DNA of 11,729 nucleotides from Elusimicrobia bacterium RIFCSPLOWO2_01_FULL_59_12 (GCA_001800075.1 MGUR01000048.1:6452-18180); one strand, 5' to 3'; numbered from the stretch's first letter, positions 1 through 6,815 are shown. Program-made: numbers and translations. Notes: generated from the sequence alone by a model not told the origin.

Positions 1-1
1 A

Positions 2-61
2 ATGGGTTTCTCGGATCCTTTCACGACGGCGAACTTTCCACTGGAGATGTATGCCCGTTAA
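2..61 (+). CDS. C-terminal tail of an unidentified upstream gene (partial)
   Basis: Frame 2 is open from the window edge to a TAA at 59-61 and ends in the residues FPLEMYAR. The next ORF starts inside it (ATG at 51) behind a GGAG at 43-46, the packing expected of co-transcribed genes. This is why I read the frame as the end of a real coding region rather than chance. Only about 19 residues are visible and I do not recognise the family. All three forward frames are open at the extreme left edge, so frame choice is uncertain. The ATG at position 2 is probably internal. Confidence 0.35.
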   Translation: MGFSDPFTTANFPLEMYAR

Positions 62-170
62 TGAGAAAGACCTCCCCCGATTCGCGTTTGGCGCCAACTG
101 GCTCCCGGTGGAAGCCGCCTCCGGATGGACCTTTTCACTCCACTGCGCTCTGGAAAAAGCCCATGCCTGA
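51..170 (+). pseudogene. Probable internally deleted class I methyltransferase remnant (39 codons)
   Basis: This small ORF starts at ATG 51 behind GGAG (43-46), overlaps the preceding frame by 11 bp, and stops at TGA 168-170, overlapping the glycosyltransferase start (163) by 8 bp. Residues 11-17 read RFAFGAN followed by W. This resembles the RFxFGxNW signature near the N-terminus of many SAM-dependent methyltransferases in sugar clusters. The last residues (WTFSLHCALEKAHA) resemble the closing beta strand of such an enzyme. There is no room for a SAM-binding core. My inference is a methyltransferase whose central part, about 200 codons, was lost in frame, leaving the start and stop that once joined neighbouring genes. 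It could instead be a chance ORF. The resemblance comes from memory of family patterns, not an alignment. Confidence 0.4.
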
Positions 171-912
171 TCGGAAAATCATAGGGGTGGTGATGACTTA
201 TAACTGCGCCTCCATGGTGGAACGCGCGGTTCAAAGCATTCCGCGGGATTATTTCGACGACATTATCTGCGTTGATGACGGTTCGACCGACGATACGGTC
301 GCCCGGGCCAAACGGCTCGGCATTCCCGTATTCGCGCACGCACACACGGGCTACGGCGGGAATTTGGTCTTCGGATTCCGGAAGGCGCTGGAAAGAGGCG
401 CCACACACATTTTTGAACTTCATGGTGACGGCCAGTATGATTTCGCAGCCGTGCCGCCGGCGCTGGAGCGGTTGATCGCGGGATGCGATCTGGTTCTGGG
501 AAATCGGTTCCATCGCATGCTGCAGCCGCTGCGCGACGGAATGGACTGGGCCCGTTATTTGGGCAACATCTTCCTGTCATCGATTGGCCGCGTGGGATTG
601 GGCATTCCGTCACGTGACTTGTTTCCGGGATTTCGTGCCTACAGCCGCACGTTCGTGGACACCATTGCGTTGAAGCATGCGTCACAGAACTATTTTTTCA
701 GCTTCGAGATTATCGCGCAGGCGCGCTACAGGGGTCTCAAGATCTGCCAGGTCCCTGTCCGGTGTGACTATAAAGGGGAGCACTCCTCAATGAGAATGTC
801 CCAAGCCCTACCGGCCATTCTGCATACTTGCTCCACGGTGGGACTGTACCGGTTGGCGCGCCTGAACATCCGGCGCGGCATCTTCGCGTCCCTGCCGGCA
901 CCTCGTGTGTAG
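163..912 (+). CDS. Family 2 glycosyltransferase, DPM1/polyprenyl-phosphate-sugar synthase-like
   Basis: This 249-residue GT-A glycosyltransferase transfers a sugar from a nucleotide donor, probably to a polyprenyl phosphate or a lipid-linked glycan at the inner face of the membrane. Residues 4-14 form the first beta strand (IIGVVMTYN). VDDGSTD (37-43) binds the nucleotide, GYGGN (63-67) is the usual glycine loop, and HGDGQYD (87-93) is the metal-binding DxD equivalent. GFRAYS (156-161) and EIIAQA (about residues 180-185) follow, as in DPM1-like proteins. No C-terminal transmembrane pair is visible, so it is probably peripheral. I chose ATG 163 because the fold begins directly after it. An in-frame ATG at 61 adds 34 Pro/Arg/Ser-rich residues with no family resemblance. 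It overlaps the next gene by 8 bp. Acceptor and sugar are unknown. A partner role with the GT-C enzyme at 4623-5879, supplying its lipid-linked donor, is possible. Confidence 0.88.
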   Translation: MPDRKIIGVVMTYNCASMVERAVQSIPRDYFDDIICVDDGSTDDTVARAKRLGIPVFAHAHTGYGGNLVFGFRKALERGATHIFELHGDGQYDFAAVPPALERLIAGCDLVLGNRFHRMLQPLRDGMDWARYLGNIFLSSIGRVGLGIPSRDLFPGFRAYSRTFVDTIALKHASQNYFFSFEIIAQARYRGLKICQVPVRCDYKGEHSSMRMSQALPAILHTCSTVGLYRLARLNIRRGIFASLPAPRV

Positions 913-2470
913 CATCAGCGGTATCGTCCATGGAACCGGCGTCGCGAAAATGATCGCGGCGCAGCGGCATCGCGCGCCTGATGAATCCGGCATCTATCGG
1001 GACCCGCCTCTTGAGTTGGGCATGGGCCGGCTCAAGATCATTGATATGAAGTCGCCGGGGCTTGCCCCTTACCAGGAGGATGGATTCGTCCTGGCTTACA
1101 ACGGCGAGATTTTCAATTACATCGAGCTGCAAAAGGAGCTCAAGAAAAAGGGCTGGACCTTCAGGACAACTTCGGATACCGAGGTGCTGATGAAAGCCTG
1201 GCGCGCGTGGGGCGTCGGGATGTTCGACCGGCTGAACGGGATGTTTGCCTTCGCGCTTTACGACTCGCAGAAAAGGAAGCTGTGGCTGGGTCGCGATATG
1301 GCCGGCGAAAAACCGCTTTATTACTTCCATCGGAACAAGGTCTTTGCCTTCTGCTCAGAGGCGAAAGCGCTCGCAGGGGTGGTGCCGCTGGAAGAACAAG
1401 AAAACGAGTTCTTCGAGACCTTTCAGCATTGCTTCGGCACGACGCTCTGGAAGGACGTCTACGACGTCCCGCCCGCCCATTACCTGGTTTATGATCTGAA
1501 CACCCACCAGAAGAAGCTGGTCGAGTACTGGAAGTTCCAGCCGCGTCCGGTCAACGTCAAGACCGCGGCGGAGGAGTTGGAAGCGCTGCTGGGGGACGCG
1601 GTCAAGCTGCGTCTCCGTAGCGACGTGCCGGTCGGGCTCTACTACTCCAGTGGGATCGACTCGTCACTGATATCCACCTATCACGATTTTGAACACAAGC
1701 TATTTTTTGATGACACGCAGAACTGGCGCAAGGACTTCTTCCGTCGGCTCCGAAAGCTGGCCCGCCACCTAGACTTTCCCGTCGGCTCGCTCTCGACCTA
1801 CCCATTGTGGAAGCTCGCCGAGCGTGCCTCGCGTCATGTCAAGGTCGTGCTCTCGGGCGAAGGAGCCGATGAGATCTTCGGAGGATACGTCCGCTATCTA
1901 CCGATCGCCCGCGAGTGGGAGCTGCAGCAGCGATACCCTTCGTATCAATACATCTTTGGAAAGTTCTACCCGCCGTACCTTGATGGCTTCGCAAAAATCA
2001 CGGCCCGGAACGGAAATGTCGCGCTAGCACGCAAAAGATTGCGGCCCTATTTTGAGATGTTTGAGGATCCGATCAATGCGATGGGGTTCGCTGATTTTAA
2101 GCTGGTTATGCCGAGCCTGTTACAGATGGGTGACCGGATGGCGGGCGCGTTCGGGCTGGAGAACCGCTGCCCCTTCCTGGACCGCCGCGTCATCGAGTTC
2201 GGGTTCAGCCTGCCGCCGGCACTGAAGATCGCGGGACTTAACCAGAAAGTCATCCTGCGCCGCATCCTCGAGAAGCGCGGCATGACCGCCCCGCTCCGGG
2301 ATGAAAAGAAGGGGCTCACGATCCGGTTTAATCAATGGCTGGGCCGGAAGGACTGGGACCGCAGCTCGTATGTTTCCCTCCTGCTGCACGAATGGGCCAA
2401 GACGTTCGGTCCGCTGATGACCCGCCGGCTCGCGGCCGCTCCGAAAATAAAAATGGTCGTACGCAACTAG
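905..2470 (+). CDS. asnB: Asparagine synthase (glutamine-hydrolysing)-like amidotransferase, compact form
   Basis: This 521-residue cytoplasmic enzyme uses ammonia from glutamine to amidate a carboxylate activated by ATP. In asparagine synthetase the substrate is aspartate. In glycan loci, relatives may act on a sugar or another substrate. The GTG at 905 is the right start because it places the catalytic Cys at position 2 (MCSISGIV). Glutaminase landmarks are RLKIID (42-47), YNGEIFNY (65-72) and SDTEV (90-94). The synthetase half has the PP-loop SSGIDSS (248-254), LSGEGADEIFGGY (316-328), DRMAGAFGLENRCPFLD (410-426) and KKG (468-470). Oddities: RHRAPD replaces the usual RHRGPD (residues 21-26), SSG replaces SGG, and the spacing from PP-loop to SGEGAD is about 68 residues. 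From memory it is nearer 100 in typical AsnB, and the segment carrying the TFSIGF strand appears absent. Total length is also below the usual 600 or so. It overlaps the GT2 gene by 8 bp. Confidence 0.88.
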   Translation: MCSISGIVHGTGVAKMIAAQRHRAPDESGIYRDPPLELGMGRLKIIDMKSPGLAPYQEDGFVLAYNGEIFNYIELQKELKKKGWTFRTTSDTEVLMKAWRAWGVGMFDRLNGMFAFALYDSQKRKLWLGRDMAGEKPLYYFHRNKVFAFCSEAKALAGVVPLEEQENEFFETFQHCFGTTLWKDVYDVPPAHYLVYDLNTHQKKLVEYWKFQPRPVNVKTAAEELEALLGDAVKLRLRSDVPVGLYYSSGIDSSLISTYHDFEHKLFFDDTQNWRKDFFRRLRKLARHLDFPVGSLSTYPLWKLAERASRHVKVVLSGEGADEIFGGYVRYLPIAREWELQQRYPSYQYIFGKFYPPYLDGFAKITARNGNVALARKRLRPYFEMFEDPINAMGFADFKLVMPSLLQMGDRMAGAFGLENRCPFLDRRVIEFGFSLPPALKIAGLNQKVILRRILEKRGMTAPLRDEKKGLTIRFNQWLGRKDWDRSSYVSLLLHEWAKTFGPLMTRRLAAAPKIKMVVRN

Positions 2471-2477
2471 ACGTCTC

Positions 2478-2483
2478 AGGAGG
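2478..2483 (+). promoter_or_regulatory. Strong Shine-Dalgarno for the epimerase gene
   Basis: AGGAGG lies 9 bases before the ATG at 2493, in the short gap after the asparagine synthase stop. It is the clearest ribosome site in the + operon and fixes the start of the epimerase. The other genes of this operon start inside their predecessors without an obvious site. Confidence 0.8.
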
Positions 2484-2492
2484 AAACGAAGG

Positions 2493-3407
2493 ATGGCTAA
2501 AGTTGTTATCACCGGTGTTTCTGGATTTATTGGCCCGCACGTGGCCGAGGAGTGCCTCCACCGCGGCTGGGAGGTTGTGGGTGTGGATCTGCTGCCGTCC
2601 GAGCTGTGCGCGCCCCGCTATCGTTTCCTGCAAGAAGACGCGCGGGGCTTGACGCCGGAGAAGCTCCGTGGCGTCGATTACATCGTTCACCTCGCGTTCG
2701 TGACCAACATCCCCAACTCCATCCAGCACCCGATTGAGACGACGCGCGACAACATCGAGATGACGGTCCGACTCCTGGAGTCGGCGACCCAAGCCGGCGT
2801 CAAGAAATTCGCATTCCCTTCGACCGCGTCGCTGTTCGGCAACAACCCCACGCCGTGGCGCGAGGACATGCCGCCGGACCCGATCGAACCGTACAGCTGG
2901 CAAAAACTCTCCTGCGAATACCTCCTGCAGATGTGGACCACGCGCTACGGACTTCCGACGGTGACCCTGCGCTTGTTCCAAGTCTTCGGTGAGAACCAGC
3001 GAAAGGATACGGCGATGGCTGCCTTCTTCCGGGCGAAGAAAGAAGGGAAACCGATCACGCTGACGGAAACGACCGCCCAATCGTCGTTCCGCACGGGACA
3101 GCGGGATTTCGTCTATGTGAAAGAAGTCGCCGAGGCGTTCACGCAGGCCCTGGAATCCCCAAAGACTGGCCACGGCGAGATCATCAACGTCGGCAGCGGC
3201 AAGGTCACGGCGATGGAGGAGATCGCTAAGGCGATCGGCAGCGAGGTCATCTTTATTCCGCGGCGGGCATTCGAAGTGGAAAGACACCAGGCTGACATCA
3301 GCCGGGCCGAAGCACTGCTAGATTGGCATCCGAAAAAGAATGTCATCGAATGGCTCCATGAATTTGTTCCGACGCTAAAATCCGTAAGAGAGGTCATCGA
3401 CAAGTGA
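2493..3407 (+). CDS. NAD-dependent sugar epimerase/dehydratase (extended SDR)
   Basis: This 304-residue extended short-chain dehydrogenase/reductase acts on a nucleotide-activated sugar (4-epimerase, 4,6-dehydratase or 4-ketoreductase chemistry) in the cytoplasm. The Rossmann motif GVSGFIG (8-14) follows the first beta strand. VDLL (31-34) carries the acidic residue that selects NAD. HLAFVTN (66-72) and FPSTASLFG (108-116) provide the catalytic Ser/Thr region. YSWQK (134-138) supplies the catalytic Tyr134 and Lys138. RDFVYVKEVAEAF (about 204-216) and INVGSG are substrate-domain hallmarks of the GalE/epimerase family. The length is normal. The last bases overlap the next gene by 4 bp (GTGA), so translation is probably coupled. 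The next gene encodes a sugar C-methyltransferase, so this enzyme may make or reduce the keto-sugar used there. The sequence alone does not settle the substrate. Confidence 0.9.
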   Translation: MAKVVITGVSGFIGPHVAEECLHRGWEVVGVDLLPSELCAPRYRFLQEDARGLTPEKLRGVDYIVHLAFVTNIPNSIQHPIETTRDNIEMTVRLLESATQAGVKKFAFPSTASLFGNNPTPWREDMPPDPIEPYSWQKLSCEYLLQMWTTRYGLPTVTLRLFQVFGENQRKDTAMAAFFRAKKEGKPITLTETTAQSSFRTGQRDFVYVKEVAEAFTQALESPKTGHGEIINVGSGKVTAMEEIAKAIGSEVIFIPRRAFEVERHQADISRAEALLDWHPKKNVIEWLHEFVPTLKSVREVIDK

Positions 3408-4636
3408 AAATCATTCATAACAAGACCTGCCGGATGTGCGACAGCACCAAGTTCAAGGTCGTGATTGACATTGGCCGCCATCCCCTGGTCAACAGTTTGG
3501 TTCCTAAAGATCGTCTGGATCGCAAAGATCCGACCCATCGGCTTGTGGTCAAGCAATGCCAAAAATGCAATCTCGTCCAGCTGGTCGACATCATTGACGC
3601 CGAGGAGATCTACAAAAAAGTCGACTATCTATACTTTTCGTCCGACATGCCAGGGCTAGACAAATACTTCGCGCCGTACGCCGAAGAGGTGCGCGACCGA
3701 TTTCTCAAGAAGAATGATCTTGTCGTCGAGATTGGCAGTAACGACGGTATCATGTTGAACCTTTTTAAGGATACACAGCGGATCCTGGGTGTGGACCCTT
3801 CGGCCAATGTGGCGATTCGCGCTTTGAAACGCGGCATTCCCACGATCCCGCTGTTCTTTACCGAATTGCTGGCGGAAAAGATCGTCCGCGAGTGGGGGCC
3901 AGCCAAGGCGATCATCGGCAATAATTGCATCGCCCACTTAAACGACGTCCGCGACCTAATTCGCGGCGTTAAGACGCTGCTCGCGAAAGACGGTGTCTTC
4001 GTGATTGAATGTAATTACTGGGGGGGGATGGTCAAAAACACGAACTACTCGCTGATTTATCACGATCACTATTCCTACTTCTCGCTTCAGGGGTGGCAGA
4101 CGTTTGCGCCGCAATACGGTTTTCACGTGTTCGACGCAGTGGTCACTCCGGCGCAAGGGGGCTCGTTACGGATGTTTCTTAGTACCGATGGCCGCCCGGA
4201 AACTGAACGCCTGAAGGCGCTTCAACGGGAGGAAGAAGTAACCGATCTAAACGGCTACAAGACCAGCTTGCGGTACCGCCAAAACGTACTGCAGGCTGCG
4301 AAGAAGTTGCGCCAGATACTGAGGGACCTGAAGCGACAGGGAAAAAAGATTGCCGGCTATGGCGCGGCCGCCAAAGGTTTGACGATCTTGAAGTGTTCAG
4401 GGATCGGCCGCGAGACGCTCGATTACTTTGTAGACGACTCCCCCGCAAAGCAGGGGTGGTACACCCCCGTCGATCACATTCCGATCATCTCCCGCGACGA
4501 GGCCGAACGCCGGCTTCCCGATTATTTCACCATCCTCGCGCCGAACTATGCCGATGTGATCATCGCCAAAGAGGCCCGGTACCGAGAACGTGGCGGCAAG
4601 TTCATTGTCCCCAAGGGCGAAGTTAAGATCGTTTGA
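3404..4636 (+). CDS. Sugar C-methyltransferase (TylC3/TcaB9-type, zinc-binding)
   Basis: This 410-residue SAM-dependent C-methyltransferase adds a methyl branch to a carbon next to a keto group of an NDP-sugar, as in mycarose-type branched sugars. All three family parts are present. The N-terminal zinc module has Cys9, Cys12, Cys52 and Cys55. The SAM domain has VEIGSNDG (108-115) and GVDPS (129-133). The C-terminal domain carries GYGAAAKGLTILK (318-330) followed by FVDDSPAKQG (342-351). IYHDHYSYFS (218-227) is the catalytic loop. Characterised relatives usually read YHEH, so residue 221 is Asp in place of Glu. The start is GTG 3404, overlapping the epimerase stop by 4 bp. The 3' end overlaps the convergent membrane glycosyltransferase gene by 14 bp. 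The upstream epimerase plausibly handles the same sugar. The full length and intact motifs support an active enzyme. Position of methylation (C-3 or another carbon) is unknown. Confidence 0.9.
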   Translation: MKIIHNKTCRMCDSTKFKVVIDIGRHPLVNSLVPKDRLDRKDPTHRLVVKQCQKCNLVQLVDIIDAEEIYKKVDYLYFSSDMPGLDKYFAPYAEEVRDRFLKKNDLVVEIGSNDGIMLNLFKDTQRILGVDPSANVAIRALKRGIPTIPLFFTELLAEKIVREWGPAKAIIGNNCIAHLNDVRDLIRGVKTLLAKDGVFVIECNYWGGMVKNTNYSLIYHDHYSYFSLQGWQTFAPQYGFHVFDAVVTPAQGGSLRMFLSTDGRPETERLKALQREEEVTDLNGYKTSLRYRQNVLQAAKKLRQILRDLKRQGKKIAGYGAAAKGLTILKCSGIGRETLDYFVDDSPAKQGWYTPVDHIPIISRDEAERRLPDYFTILAPNYADVIIAKEARYRERGGKFIVPKGEVKIV

Positions 4637-5879
4637 TGTCGTGCCCCAGACGGTAGTCAGACCCCCTCGCAGGGATTTTAGTCACAGCAAAACTCGCCGC
4701 AATGGCCATAAACGGCATCATCGGAATGCGCAATCGGGACATTCCCGGATAGCTCGCTACCAGGAGAATGTACGTCACGCCCGCCGCTAAGAAATAGGCT
4801 TCTTTTTTGCGACTCATCCGCCAGAGCTTGATGCAGCCCCAGACGGATAGAAGATAGAGCACCCCCAATCCAAAACCATAGACGATTTGGACAGGGATCA
4901 GCCAAAACGCAGGGTTCTGCTGGGGGGCAGGCGGGCGATAGTAGTGCCATAAGCCGAAACCTGTCCCCCCGAGCATTCGAGCGGCGCCGATCAACCACAC
5001 TTTCACCACCACGAAGGGGTGTCGTTTTAAGATGTGAACGGCTTCCTGCGCGTAGACCTGGCTTCGTTCGGCGTCATTGCGGTAGCCGGAAGGGTGCTTG
5101 GCATCGACCTGCGCTCTCAGGTCGTGGCGTACGCTGTCCCAGGTGCGGTCGGTGGCGTCCGCAATCACTTTGGCGGCGAGGTCATCAAAAAGCGCAAATC
5201 CGGGTAAGGAGGAGAGACTCCAGAAATTGGACGTCGCGCCGTTTCGGAGGATCCAAACTCCGGGGATAAGATAAGCCGCTAAAAGAAATCGAAAAATATA
5301 TTTTTTCCGCGGCGACCAGATCCAGCAGAGAACCAGAGGAAAGTAAAGGAACACAGGTTTTACCATCAGCGTAAGTCCCCACAACAGACCGCTTCCAGTC
5401 ACCTCGGTTCCCCGCTGGAGTTCCAGAGCTCTCCACGTTAGAATCATGGCCAGCACCTGCAAGAAAACGACGAGGGTTTCCGCGATCAGCATAGGGGTGT
5501 GGAAAACGATCACCCAGTCGACCGCCAGGACTAGAGCGCCCACCCGCGCGCTGCGATCGTTTGTCACGCCGCGAAGCCAATGCCATAGCCACATCACCGT
5601 GAGGATGCCTAGGAGACATTGGGCGAAGGCGATCCAAAGAACTGGAGATTCGAACAGAGCGGTGAACGGTGCCAGAAACAGCGGATACCCCGGCAAGCGA
5701 AATGTTTCGGGCACTAACACCGGCGGTGTTCCATGCCCGAACGCATGGTACGTCCAAAGGTTTTTCGCCAGCCCTAAATAACCATAGGCGTCGGACGTGA
5801 GACAGGCTTCCGGACGGTTAGCCGCAAGAAGAAAAACCATAAGCCGTGGAAAGGCCGCCGCGAGGAGAAGAAGGGTCAC
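4623..5879 (-). CDS. Multi-pass GT-C glycosyltransferase (PMT_2/ArnT-like)
   Basis: This 418-residue integral membrane protein uses a polyprenyl-phosphate-linked sugar as donor and acts at the periplasmic or outer face of the membrane. TM1 covers roughly residues 2-20. The first external loop carries SDAYGYLGLAKNL (29-41), whose Asp30 fits the catalytic acidic position of the GT39/GT83 clan. RLPGYPLFLAPF (about 61-72) is another hallmark. Several hydrophobic spans follow (LWIAFAQCLLGILTVMWLW, ALVLAVDWVIVF, FLLAAYLIPGVWI). A soluble stretch lies in the middle (about 230-290) and two or three more spans lie near the end. The GTG at 5879 is the first start in this frame after a stop at 5904-5906. 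It leaves no residues before TM1 and has no good Shine-Dalgarno, so the real N-terminus may lie upstream in another frame (see 5888-5986). The gene is last in the minus-strand operon. Its 3' end overlaps the C-methyltransferase gene by 14 bp. Confidence 0.8.
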   Translation of the reverse strand: MTLLLLAAAFPRLMVFLLAANRPEACLTSDAYGYLGLAKNLWTYHAFGHGTPPVLVPETFRLPGYPLFLAPFTALFESPVLWIAFAQCLLGILTVMWLWHWLRGVTNDRSARVGALVLAVDWVIVFHTPMLIAETLVVFLQVLAMILTWRALELQRGTEVTGSGLLWGLTLMVKPVFLYFPLVLCWIWSPRKKYIFRFLLAAYLIPGVWILRNGATSNFWSLSSLPGFALFDDLAAKVIADATDRTWDSVRHDLRAQVDAKHPSGYRNDAERSQVYAQEAVHILKRHPFVVVKVWLIGAARMLGGTGFGLWHYYRPPAPQQNPAFWLIPVQIVYGFGLGVLYLLSVWGCIKLWRMSRKKEAYFLAAGVTYILLVASYPGMSRLRIPMMPFMAIAASFAVTKIPARGSDYRLGHDIKRS

Positions 5880-5887
5880 TAGAGCGT

Positions 5888-5986
5888 TTACGTGCTTACC
5901 CTTTCATATGCGGCCAGCTCGCCAGGCAGACTTTCAGAAGTTCCCACCCGTTCCGGAAGCGGCGGATATTGGCCGCCTTTCATCAT
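5888..5986 (-). pseudogene. Candidate frameshifted 5' end of the GT-C gene
   Basis: An ATG at 5984-5986 overlaps the TGA of the upstream methyltransferase (5983-5985) as ATGA, the classic coupled junction inside operons. It opens a 32-codon frame ending in TAA at 5888-5890, just before the GTG annotated for the GT-C gene. The peptide is hydrophilic and ends ...LPGELAAYERVST. Near its end, the GT-C frame reads GKHVNALV directly into LLLLAAAF of TM1. Joining the two with a -1 shift at the GAAAGGG run (rc of about 5900-5907) gives a natural cytosolic leader before TM1. I infer one base was lost there, by mutation or sequencing error. A true 32-residue small protein is the alternative. Confidence 0.45.
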
Positions 5987-6762
5987 TGTTTTTCCAGAAC
6001 GATCGTTTGGAACATCGGGAAAAAGCGATTCCATTTGGAAAGAATTCGATCCACCTGGCTCGCCAACGGGTAGGCAAGGCCCGGCACCAGAGACCGCCAC
6101 GTCATTCCCCCTGAGAGGAGGTACCCGAGCGCCGTATGCGGAGTTCTTTTCAGAATCTTAAGCTCCGGGAATTCTTTCTCAAAAACATGTTTATCCCGCC
6201 AAAATATGATCCACGGCAAAGCTTGGTTGGACGTCGACATCCGTCCCCCGTCCAGGCTTTCCCATTCGCTCATTTGATCATCAAAGGGTTCATGATGAAA
6301 TCGCGTGTAAACCCATTTCCCAAACCAGGAATTGAACGGTTCAATCAACACCACGCGGCCCCCGCGTACCAGGCAACGGGTCGCCTCCCTAAAGAAGGAT
6401 CTGGGCTTTGGTAAATGGTGCAGCACGTTAAGCATGAAGATGCCTCGTAATTCCTCCTTCCCAAACGGCAGGTTGTTGGCATCAATGACCTGGTCAACCA
6501 AGGGAATCTTGCAGACTTCGGAGGTAACGATATTGGGTAGCTTCTCTTTAAGGAATCCGCCGCCTGATCCCAGCTCCAATAAGCGGCCCGGCAAATGCGA
6601 TACAGACGCCGCTTCCTGAGCGAAGGCGCCGTAGAAATCTTCATAAAGCCGGTATAAAAATTTCTTGTTCTGGATTATGCTGCGATGAATCACCGCGGCT
6701 TCGGGCCGGTCCAAGTCGACGCCCCTGGCCATTGGAATCGTTAGAAAATCCTTAACATTCAA
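5983..6762 (-). CDS. Class I SAM-dependent methyltransferase (Methyltransf_11 type)
   Basis: This 259-residue soluble methyltransferase probably O-methylates a sugar or lipid-linked glycan. The SAM-binding motif I is LLELGSGGG (61-69). LPFGKEEL (98-105) is the usual post-II region, and FMLNVLHHLPKPRSFF (109-124) is the motif typical of Methyltransf_11. LVRGGRVVLIEPF (131-143) is the strand preceding the C-terminal extension. The extension, rich in Trp/Phe and including SWFGKWVYTRFHHEPFDD (145-162), resembles substrate caps of glycan or lipid methyltransferases. The start is TTG at 6760-6762, justified by AAGGGGG 7 bases upstream. A nearby ATG in the ribosome site leads into a stop within five codons. 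The stop overlaps an ATG (5984-5986) in the next reading frame as ATGA. Acceptor unknown. Confidence 0.88.
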   Translation of the reverse strand: MNVKDFLTIPMARGVDLDRPEAAVIHRSIIQNKKFLYRLYEDFYGAFAQEAASVSHLPGRLLELGSGGGFLKEKLPNIVTSEVCKIPLVDQVIDANNLPFGKEELRGIFMLNVLHHLPKPRSFFREATRCLVRGGRVVLIEPFNSWFGKWVYTRFHHEPFDDQMSEWESLDGGRMSTSNQALPWIIFWRDKHVFEKEFPELKILKRTPHTALGYLLSGGMTWRSLVPGLAYPLASQVDRILSKWNRFFPMFQTIVLEKQ

Positions 6763-6769
6763 TCGACAT

Positions 6770-6776
6770 CCCCCTT
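6770..6776 (-). promoter_or_regulatory. Shine-Dalgarno fixing the TTG start of the methyltransferase
   Basis: On the minus strand, AAGGGGG stands 7 bases before TTG 6762. This spacing decides for the TTG start. An ATG beginning between the two is out of frame and closes after five codons. Confidence 0.65.
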
Positions 6777-6794
6777 CATTTCATATAAGGCTAA

Positions 6795-6800
6795 ATTATA
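6795..6800 (-). promoter_or_regulatory. Weak internal promoter candidate (-10 TATAAT)
   Basis: The 53-bp gap between the acetyltransferase stop and the methyltransferase start is AT-rich and is the longest true spacer in the minus-strand unit. It holds a perfect TATAAT on the minus strand. I could not find a convincing TTGACA-like -35 at 16-18 bases upstream; the hexamer there reads CCTCAT. An internal promoter for the last two genes is possible but unproven. Confidence 0.2.
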
Positions 6801-6815
6801 AATTTCATTTTTTTC

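Noticed and set aside
61..162. ATG 61 as the GT2 start, touching the TAA at 59-61 as TAATG
   Set aside because: The 34 extra residues are Pro/Arg/Ser-rich and unlike any GT2 N-terminus, and the fold starts at ATG 163. The TAATG contact keeps this alternative alive but less likely.
58..685. Two long antisense frames across the first GT2 gene
   Set aside because: They are Pro/Arg-rich, motif-free and fully opposite a recognisable glycosyltransferase.
737..1330. 197-codon open frame on the minus strand
   Set aside because: It covers the GT2/asparagine synthase junction in antisense, and both + strand proteins have clear family motifs there. The frame itself has none.
2328..3287. 319-codon open frame on the minus strand
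   Set aside because: It lies opposite the epimerase and the asparagine synthase end. Its product is Arg-rich and shows no motif, as expected of an antisense shadow in GC-rich coding DNA.
5961..5977. Inverted repeat GGCGG...CCGCC as a terminator after the methyltransferase
   Set aside because: The stem is only 5 bp with a 7-base loop and has no T-run on the minus strand; it also lies inside the open 32-codon frame.
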